Positions 57,576-64,000 of a DNA stretch of 64,000 nucleotides are shown here, in pieces. Origin of the DNA: Marinobacter vulgaris (lineage in GTDB: Bacteria; Pseudomonadota; Gammaproteobacteria; Pseudomonadales; Oleiphilaceae); assembly GCF_003344045.1 (NCBI RefSeq), contig NZ_QFWX01000003.1, forward strand, positions 586,375 to 650,374, given 5' to 3'. Numbering within the stretch: position 1 is the stretch's first letter; each line of letters starts with the position of its first letter. Both the position numbers and the translations under genes were made by a program. A model generated the notes under the pieces. The model saw only the letters and a list, made by a program, of their open reading frames with translations. It had not been told where the DNA came from and did not search any database.

Positions 57576-59714
57576 ATGTTGAATGATTTCAGCCTGATCA
57601 GCCATTCCGCGGCAGCCATCGCCTATGGCCTGCTCGCGCTGCTTATTGCCACCCGATATCTGCGCCGGGATACCGACCGAACGCTGTTCCTGGCGTCTGT
57701 GGTCACCATTATCTGGACAGGATCGCTGGTTGCCCAGAGCCTGTGGGGGGAGCCCGGGTTTTTCATCCGCTACCTGCTGGAGTTGCTGCGGGATGCCGCT
57801 TGGATCACCGTACTTTTCGCGCTGTTACGGGATTCCTTCCGCACCGCCAATCTGGTGGGCAGCCTGCGCCGAATCCTGGCAACCGCCACCATCACCCTGG
57901 TGATCCTGCTGCTAGGCTCCGCCGCCCTGGAATACGCCTTCGGGCTCACCATTCTTGACGGCAAAACCAAAGTGGTGGGCCAGATCGCCGTTTCCCTGCT
58001 CGGGTTATCACTGGTGGAGCAGATCTGGCGCAACTCGCTGTCATTTGGCCGCTCCAGCATGAAGTACGTCTGCATCGCGGTGGCCACCCTGTTCGCCTTC
58101 GACTTTTTCATGTACGCCGACGCCCTGCTGTTCGGCCAGGTGTCGGAGTCTTTCTGGAACGCTCGCGGCCTGGTCAACGCCGCGCTGGTGCCCCTGTTTG
58201 CCGTCAACGTCATCAATACCCGCAAACAGCCGGTGGACTTCCAGCTATCCCGGTCCGCCGTATTCCACGCCGGCACCCTGCTGCTGGCCGGCGCCTACCT
58301 GCTATTCCTGGCGCTGGGTGGGTACTACGTCAAGACCCTCGGCGGCGACTGGGGCGAAGCCCTGCAGGTACTCTTCCTCACCGTTGCCCTGGTGTTTCTG
58401 ACCACATTGCTGACCTCCCGGCGGGTCAGGGCCCGGCTCATGGTGTTCATTGGCCAGAACTTCTTCGACTACAAATACGATTACCGGGAAGAATGGCTGA
58501 AAATGACCCGTGAAATGGCGGATCTCAGTGATAACCCGCCCTTGCCGGAGCGGGTGATCCGCATTCTCACCAGCCTGGTGGAAAGCAACGCCGGGGCCCT
58601 GTGGATTCGGGAGGATCGCGGGGACTTTATGCTGAAAACTGCCGTCAACCTGGTCGCCCCCAAATACACCACCATCGATGCCAACTCGGAGCTGGTCCGG
58701 TTTTTCGGCGAACGGGAATGGATTATTGACCTTCACGAGTACGAGAGTGACCCGGTCAGCTACAACCTTCTGGAAATCCCCGACTCCATCTCGAAAATCC
58801 CCGACGGCTGGCTGGTCATCCCCCTGTATCTCGGTAACGAGCTTTACGGCATCGCCATGATCGGAAACCCCTATGCCCGGGTGGAGCTGAACTGGGAAAA
58901 CTTCGACCTGATCAAGGTTGTAGCCCGGCAGACCTGTAACCTGCTGGCCCAGGCAGACGCGCAGAACCGGCTCTCCCGCGCCATGCAGTTCGAAGCGGTC
59001 AGCAAGGCCTCGGCCTTTATGGTCCATGACCTGAAAACGCTGATTGCGCAGCTGTCGCTGCTGGTCAAAAACGCCCCCAGGCACCGGGGAAACCCGGCCT
59101 TTATTGACGACATGATCAACACCACCGACCACGCCGTGCGCAAGATGTCCAACCTGGTGGACCACATCCGCCGGCCGGCGGACGAAACCCTGGTCACCGA
59201 AGTGGTGGAGCTGGGCGAGGTGGTCACCAACCTGGCGGAACACTACTCGCGCCGCCAGCCCGTCCCCAAAGTGGCCGGCGACACCGGCAAGATCTACATC
59301 AAGGCCGACCGGGAACAGCTCTGCAGCATCCTCGGCCACCTGATACAGAACGCACAGGACGCCACCCCGCCGGATGGAGAAGTCACCCTCACCCTGAAAA
59401 CCGCCAAGGGCAATGTGGTGCTGTTCATCCAGGACACCGGCTCCGGTATGACGGAAGATTTTATCCATGGCCAGCTGTTCAAGCCGTTTGAGAGCACCAA
59501 GGGGCTGACCGGCATGGGCATCGGAGCCTATCAGGCGCGGGAATATGTGCGTAACGTGGGTGGCAACATCGATGTAACCAGTGAACCCAATCTGGGCTCC
59601 TGCTTCTCGATACGCTTCCCGCTTGCCAGAACGGAACAAAAACAGGCGCCGGCTGAATCCGGGCCGAAAGGCCTCATGACCGACCACCCGGCGCCACAGC
59701 ACAATGCCAAATAA
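57576..59714 (+). CDS. prsK: PEP-CTERM/XrtA system histidine kinase PrsK
   Basis: This 712-residue kinase starts with about eight membrane helices, then a GAF-like domain (about residues 315-470) and a C-terminal kinase part. The phospho-acceptor box is FMVHDLKTLIAQ with His484, and the ATPase domain shows HLIQNAQDATP and DTGSGMTEDF. It matches the kinase of the exosortase A system that controls exopolysaccharide and PEP-CTERM protein expression. It sits 120 bases before prsR. Signal and targets are unknown. Confidence 0.92.
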   Translation: MLNDFSLISHSAAAIAYGLLALLIATRYLRRDTDRTLFLASVVTIIWTGSLVAQSLWGEPGFFIRYLLELLRDAAWITVLFALLRDSFRTANLVGSLRRILATATITLVILLLGSAALEYAFGLTILDGKTKVVGQIAVSLLGLSLVEQIWRNSLSFGRSSMKYVCIAVATLFAFDFFMYADALLFGQVSESFWNARGLVNAALVPLFAVNVINTRKQPVDFQLSRSAVFHAGTLLLAGAYLLFLALGGYYVKTLGGDWGEALQVLFLTVALVFLTTLLTSRRVRARLMVFIGQNFFDYKYDYREEWLKMTREMADLSDNPPLPERVIRILTSLVESNAGALWIREDRGDFMLKTAVNLVAPKYTTIDANSELVRFFGEREWIIDLHEYESDPVSYNLLEIPDSISKIPDGWLVIPLYLGNELYGIAMIGNPYARVELNWENFDLIKVVARQTCNLLAQADAQNRLSRAMQFEAVSKASAFMVHDLKTLIAQLSLLVKNAPRHRGNPAFIDDMINTTDHAVRKMSNLVDHIRRPADETLVTEVVELGEVVTNLAEHYSRRQPVPKVAGDTGKIYIKADREQLCSILGHLIQNAQDATPPDGEVTLTLKTAKGNVVLFIQDTGSGMTEDFIHGQLFKPFESTKGLTGMGIGAYQAREYVRNVGGNIDVTSEPNLGSCFSIRFPLARTEQKQAPAESGPKGLMTDHPAPQHNAK

Positions 59715-59834
59715 ATGACGAAAATGAAATTCACCGAAGACTATCATTGCAAAGCGTCAATCTTCGGTTAAGAATCAGGGGTGAGAGGATTCACCGCAAG
59801 ACCATCACAATACGGAAAAGGATTTGTAGCCGTT

Positions 59835-61208
59835 GTGAGTAAACGACTTTTAATCGTAGAGGACGATCCTGGCCTGCAGAGCCAAATGCGCTGGTGTTTC
59901 AGCGAGGATCTGGAAGTAACCGTTGCCGCGGACCGGGAGTCCGCTCTGGCGGCCCTGCGACGAATAGAGCCGGATGTGATCACGCTGGACCTGGGCCTGC
60001 CGCCGGACCCAGGCGGCGCATCGGAAGGTTTTCAGCTGCTTGAGGACATCCTGCGACTATCCCCGATGACCAAAATCATCGTGGTGACTGGCCGGGAGGA
60101 CAAGGAAAACGCGGTCAAAGCCATTGGCATGGGCGCCAGCGACTTCTACCAGAAGCCACTGGATGCCGACATTCTCACATTCGTGGTCAACCGCGCGTTC
60201 CGGCTGGCAGAGCTGGAACGGGACAACCGTGAACTGGCGCGCCACCGCAACGGTACCACCATCAAGGGCATTGTCGCCGCCAGTCCGCAGATGCTTGCCA
60301 TCTGCCGCACACTGGAAAAAGTCGCGCCCACGGACGTCACCACCCTGATCACCGGCGAGACAGGCACCGGCAAGGAGTTGCTGGCGCGCGCGCTCCACGA
60401 CCTGGGCCACCGGGCAGACAAACCCTTTGCCGCCATCAACTGCGCCGCCATTCCCGAGAACCTCCTGGAAAGCGAGCTGTTCGGCTTTGAAAAAGGCTCC
60501 TTCACCGGCGCCACCCAGAGCAAGAAAGGCAAGATCGAAAATGCCAACGGCGGCACCCTGTTTCTGGATGAGATCGGCGACATGCCCATGGCCCTGCAGG
60601 CCAAGCTGCTGCGTTTTCTGCAGGAACGGGTGGTAGACCGGGTCGGCTCCGTGAAACCGGTACCGGTGGACGTGCGGGTGGTGTGCGCCACCCACCGTGA
60701 CGTACAGGAGCTCATCACCCAGGGCACCTTCCGCGAAGATCTCTATTATCGCATCAGTGAAATCACCCTGGATGTACCTGCCCTGCGGGACCGGGAGGGC
60801 GATTCCCTGGTCATTGCCCAGTCATTGCTCAAATCCCTGGGCAAACAGATGGACCGCCCCAACCTCGCCTTTACCGAAGACGCCATCAAAGCCATCAAGA
60901 ACCACCCCTGGCCCGGCAACGTGCGGGAAATGATCAACAAGGTGAAGCGGGCCACCATTATGGCGGACGGCAAGCGGGTGACGGCTGCAGACCTGGAGCT
61001 CAACTGCGACGACGAAGGCACCGAGAGCCAGCTCAACCTGCGGCAAGTGCGGGAAAACGCTGAGCGGGCAGCGATCATACAGGCACTTCAGTCCTGCGGC
61101 TTTAACATGGCACAGGCTTCGCGGCTGCTGGGTATTACCCGGCCAACGCTTTACAACCTGACCGACAAGTACCGGATAGAGACATCAGCTGAATCGTCAA
61201 GTGCCTGA
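59835..61208 (+). CDS. prsR: PEP-CTERM-box response regulator PrsR (sigma-54 activator)
   Basis: The 457-residue regulator has a receiver domain (KRLLIVEDDPGLQ; phospho-Asp in TLDLGLPP), an AAA+ domain with ETGTGKELLARALH, GSFTGAT as the sigma-54 contact loop and LFLDEIGDMP, then a Fis-type helix-turn-helix (NMAQASRLLGITRPTLYNL). The GTG at 59835 is the likely start, 12 bases after AAAAGGA; a GTG at 59781 would add 18 residues. PrsR should activate sigma-54 promoters of PEP-CTERM genes; none is recognised in the window. Confidence 0.93.
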   Translation: MSKRLLIVEDDPGLQSQMRWCFSEDLEVTVAADRESALAALRRIEPDVITLDLGLPPDPGGASEGFQLLEDILRLSPMTKIIVVTGREDKENAVKAIGMGASDFYQKPLDADILTFVVNRAFRLAELERDNRELARHRNGTTIKGIVAASPQMLAICRTLEKVAPTDVTTLITGETGTGKELLARALHDLGHRADKPFAAINCAAIPENLLESELFGFEKGSFTGATQSKKGKIENANGGTLFLDEIGDMPMALQAKLLRFLQERVVDRVGSVKPVPVDVRVVCATHRDVQELITQGTFREDLYYRISEITLDVPALRDREGDSLVIAQSLLKSLGKQMDRPNLAFTEDAIKAIKNHPWPGNVREMINKVKRATIMADGKRVTAADLELNCDDEGTESQLNLRQVRENAERAAIIQALQSCGFNMAQASRLLGITRPTLYNLTDKYRIETSAESSSA

Positions 61209-61259
61209 GCAGCAGGCAGGGAATCCATAAAAATAGCCAAAAAGGAAAGGAACAGGGCC

Positions 61260-63962
61260 ATGAAACCAGTATCAGCAGTACGTGCCACCCTTCTTTCAGT
61301 TGCCATTTCACTTACCGTCGCCGGTTGCAGTGGCGGCAACAGCGAAGAAATGAGCCAGGAAGAGATCCAGTACATAAGCCACCTGGACCAGTCGCGCTTT
61401 TTCCAGCGCCAGGGTGAGCTCAAGGCCAGTACGCTGGAAGCACGAAGTGCGATTGAAATGCAGCCCGATCGCATCGAACCCTACCTCGTCATCATTAATA
61501 ACCTGCTTACCGCCGGTGACGCCCGCAATGCTGAACGTCAGCTGGATCAACTGCTCTCAGAGATTGACGAAGAGTCCATAAGCCAGCAGAACCTCAACGA
61601 AGCGGCCCTGATCCGCGCACAAGCCAAACTGATGCAGCAGGAGTACGAGGAAGCCCTGGCCGCCCTTGAGGCGGTGGAAGACCCCGACCGCGTTCAACAG
61701 CTCGAAGTCGCCCTGATCAAGGGAGATATACACTTTGCGTCAGGCCAATTCGATGCCGCCGAAGAGGCTTACTCCGCCGCCCGAGACATCAATTCAGATA
61801 AGCCTGAGCCGCTGATTGGCCTGTCAAAAGTTGCTTATCGCCAGAACAATCCTGAGCAGAGTGAGGAATACGTTGCACAAGCCGAAGAGCTGAACCCGGA
61901 TAACGTGGAGCTCTGGCTATGGAAGGCCAGACTCGCCCACGACGCCGGCGAATGGGAGAATGCAGAGCAGGCCTACGTCAACGCACTGGAAACCATCGGC
62001 CAGTATGACGTAATGACCTACCAGAAGTTTGGCACCATGTCAGCGCTGATAGATGTCCTGCGGGAACAGGGCAAATCCTCTGAAGCCTTTGTCTACGAGG
62101 AAATTCTCGCCAGATCAGCACCGGGCACCATCAGGAGTAACCTGATCGCCGCTCAAGAAGCTTTCAACAACGGCGAGCTAAATGACGCAGCACGCTATCT
62201 TGAGGAAGTACTGGCTCAGGCACCCAGCCAGGAGCAAGCCGCACTGATGCTGGGCATCATCCGCTATCGCCAGGGTCGGCCAGAGGAAGCGGAGGCCCTT
62301 TTGGCCCCGGTTGCGAACATGGAGGACTCAGAACAGGCAAGAAAACTGCTTGCCGCTACCCGTCTTCAGATGCGTAACCCGGAAGGCGCAAGAGAGGTTC
62401 TTGCCAACCTGGAAGACCAGGATTCAGATCCCGAAACCCTGGCTCTGGTGGGCATTGCCTCCCTGGTCAGTGGCGATACCGAAAGCGGTGAGCAGTTTAT
62501 TGAAAAATCTCTCGATCTTGCACCTGACAATAATACCCTGCGGCTGAGATATGCGACGTATCTGGTGCGTACCGGTCAAACCGACAAAGCCCTCAAGCAG
62601 GCCAGTCGGGTACTGGAGAACGATCCGGAATCAGAACGTGCACGGTTGCTGACAGTTCAGGCCCACATCTCCGCCAATGATAACGATGCCGCAATCAGGG
62701 CAGCATCCGAATGGGTAAACGAGCAACCCGATAGCGTTGCTGCACTCATTACTCGCGGCAATGTCGCTGCGAATGCCGAGAATATCGAAGAGGCCAGACA
62801 GTATTATCAGAGGGCCGTAGAGGCGGATAGCGAGAATCCCGCCGGGCTTAACGCCCTTGGCAATCTTGCACGATTATTCAATGAAACAGACCAGGCAAAA
62901 GAGTATTACCGTCGAGCTGTCGAATTATCTCCCGACAACAGCCAGGCGCTGCAGGGGATTTCTTCAGTAATGCCCCGTGAAGAACTGGCAGCGCTAATGG
63001 AACGAATCCTGGAGCAAACCCCTGAGGCATACGGACCAAGGCTTATATTGCTGGAATCAGCGCTAATCAACGGTAACAGCCAACGGGCTGATGAGCTAAC
63101 AGCCAGCCTGCTGGAGCGTGAAGATGAGTCCGACCCGGCCCCGGCTGAATCCGCAGTCGCCTCTGTCTATCATGGGATTGCCAGTCAATTAGTCCAGCGG
63201 GAGCGCTTGGATCAGGCCGCCGATGTGCTCCGCAGAGGTCGCATACTGTTCCCGGACAACGAGGAGATCGGCCTCCAGGCCGCTGCCATCCAGTTCAGCC
63301 AAGGAGAAGCCAAAGAGGCCCGCGACATTCTGAGAGACGTCAAACAGCAGCACCCCGAGTCCGCCGCCCCGTTCCGTATCGAAGCCCGCTATTTCGAGAG
63401 ACAGGGTGAGTTTCAGGAAGCGGCCGAGCTCTATCAGCTGGCCCTTGAACTGGAACAATCCGTCGAGCTTGCAATTGCTCATGCCCGCGCTCTGTCCCGA
63501 TCCGGACAGCTCGGAACAGCTGTTGAATCCCTTGAAAACGCTCGCCAGTCATTCCCGCGTAACCCACAGATTCTTATGAACCTGGCGATGCTGCATCAAC
63601 AAAATGAGGCGCCTGAAAAGGCGATACCTCCTTACGAGGAGCTGCTTGAGATAACCCCCCAAAACGTAGTCGCACTTAACAACCTGGCCTGGATTTATCA
63701 CCAACAAGGCGATGACCGCGCCATGGAACTGGCGAGGCAAGCCTATGAACTTAACTCTGAAAACGCGGCCATTGCCGATACCTACGGCTGGATCCTGTTA
63801 AAGGCAGGGCAGACAGAACAAAGCCTGCCGGTGCTGGAAAAAGCCCACGAGCTGCAACCCGATTCAGAGGAGATTGCATTACACCTTGCAGAGGCCTATC
63901 GGGCCAATGGTCGCGACGCAGATGCAAAACGGGTACTTGAGAAATTTGCGGACCGAGGATAG
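61260..63962 (+). CDS. prsT: PEP-CTERM system TPR-repeat lipoprotein PrsT
   Basis: The 900-residue product has a lipoprotein signal (SLTVAGC, lipid Cys23) and then successive tetratricopeptide repeats to the C terminus, recognisable from recurring A-x-x-Y-x-x-A-x-x-L-x-P patterns such as PEEAEALLAPVA and NLAWIYHQQGDDRAMELARQA. PrsT accompanies exosortase A exopolysaccharide clusters and is thought to help export or organise the polymer. It follows prsR by 51 bases with AAGGAAAGGAAC upstream. The rest of the exosortase cluster would lie beyond the right edge. Confidence 0.93.
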   Translation: MKPVSAVRATLLSVAISLTVAGCSGGNSEEMSQEEIQYISHLDQSRFFQRQGELKASTLEARSAIEMQPDRIEPYLVIINNLLTAGDARNAERQLDQLLSEIDEESISQQNLNEAALIRAQAKLMQQEYEEALAALEAVEDPDRVQQLEVALIKGDIHFASGQFDAAEEAYSAARDINSDKPEPLIGLSKVAYRQNNPEQSEEYVAQAEELNPDNVELWLWKARLAHDAGEWENAEQAYVNALETIGQYDVMTYQKFGTMSALIDVLREQGKSSEAFVYEEILARSAPGTIRSNLIAAQEAFNNGELNDAARYLEEVLAQAPSQEQAALMLGIIRYRQGRPEEAEALLAPVANMEDSEQARKLLAATRLQMRNPEGAREVLANLEDQDSDPETLALVGIASLVSGDTESGEQFIEKSLDLAPDNNTLRLRYATYLVRTGQTDKALKQASRVLENDPESERARLLTVQAHISANDNDAAIRAASEWVNEQPDSVAALITRGNVAANAENIEEARQYYQRAVEADSENPAGLNALGNLARLFNETDQAKEYYRRAVELSPDNSQALQGISSVMPREELAALMERILEQTPEAYGPRLILLESALINGNSQRADELTASLLEREDESDPAPAESAVASVYHGIASQLVQRERLDQAADVLRRGRILFPDNEEIGLQAAAIQFSQGEAKEARDILRDVKQQHPESAAPFRIEARYFERQGEFQEAAELYQLALELEQSVELAIAHARALSRSGQLGTAVESLENARQSFPRNPQILMNLAMLHQQNEAPEKAIPPYEELLEITPQNVVALNNLAWIYHQQGDDRAMELARQAYELNSENAAIADTYGWILLKAGQTEQSLPVLEKAHELQPDSEEIALHLAEAYRANGRDADAKRVLEKFADRG

Positions 63963-64000
63963 GAGGTCTTTACAAAACAGTTGACTAACTGCCCCCCCCC
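63963..64000. other. Right-edge tail after prsT
   Basis: The 38 bases after the prsT stop contain a small dyad CAGTT-GACT-AACTG (63979-63992 region) and a run of eight Cs that reaches the end of the window. No gene is visible. Confidence 0.3.

Noticed and set aside
58302..59747. A 481-codon minus-strand open frame across prsK
   Set aside because: It is antisense to the PrsK kinase domain with its HDLK and DTGSGM motifs, and its sequence has no recognisable domain.

Overview
The window looks like a chromosomal segment of a marine gammaproteobacterium of the Marinobacter type. The reasons are moderate-to-high GC, a Pseudomonas-like core gene order (leuC-leuD-leuB-asd-fimV-truA-trpF and accD-folC-dedD), ffs just upstream of dnaX-ybaB-recR, and an XrtA/PEP-CTERM regulatory trio (prsK-prsR-prsT) at the right end. 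Genus assignment is inference from product similarity and synteny; no database was searched. No tRNA, rRNA, CRISPR array, insertion sequence, integrase or phage gene was found, so this is mainly core chromosome with small accessory features.

Layout. 1-14350, all minus strand: leucine biosynthesis (leuC, leuD, leuB), asd, the large polar hub protein FimV, truA, trpF-trpB-trpA, accD, folC and the start of a DedD/SPOR protein. A LysR regulator (14514-15380) diverges from leuC. 15387-26481, minus strand: DUF58 protein, TgpA-like transglutaminase, holB, a PilZ protein, an alpha/beta hydrolase, a DUF4892 protein, a patatin, prmB, aroC and an MFS transporter whose start codon seems to be lost. Two palindromic intergenic repeats lie between aroC and the transporter. 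26656-30607: pabB, thrH, cysH (the iron-sulfur APS reductase type) and cysB.

30852-36268, minus strand: mlaA, an ExeA/GspA-type ATPase, GspB and a DinG helicase, tightly packed. 36361-44293: fatty-acid genes (thioesterase, KAS III, fadD, MaoC hydratase) around the RNA helicase hrpA. 44294-44533 is a structured non-coding stretch ending in a strong intrinsic terminator and is a candidate small-RNA locus. 44532-53952, minus strand: ffs, dnaX, ybaB, recR, rnd, ycgL, ycgN, a small membrane protein, a membrane-anchored VWA protein, a MoxR ATPase and a CoxE-like VWA protein. 54050-64000: an EF-Tu-prolyl-hydroxylase-like dioxygenase (minus), then on plus a hexose-6-phosphate mutarotase, an acyltransferase, a degenerate SDR protein, and the PEP-CTERM kinase, regulator and TPR lipoprotein.

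The least-explained pieces are the VWA/MoxR/CoxE group coupled to RNA- and recombination-related genes, the acyltransferase/SDR pair next to prsKRT, the structured intergenic region at 44.3-44.5 kb, and the ATC-started transporter. Most other genes are ordinary housekeeping genes.
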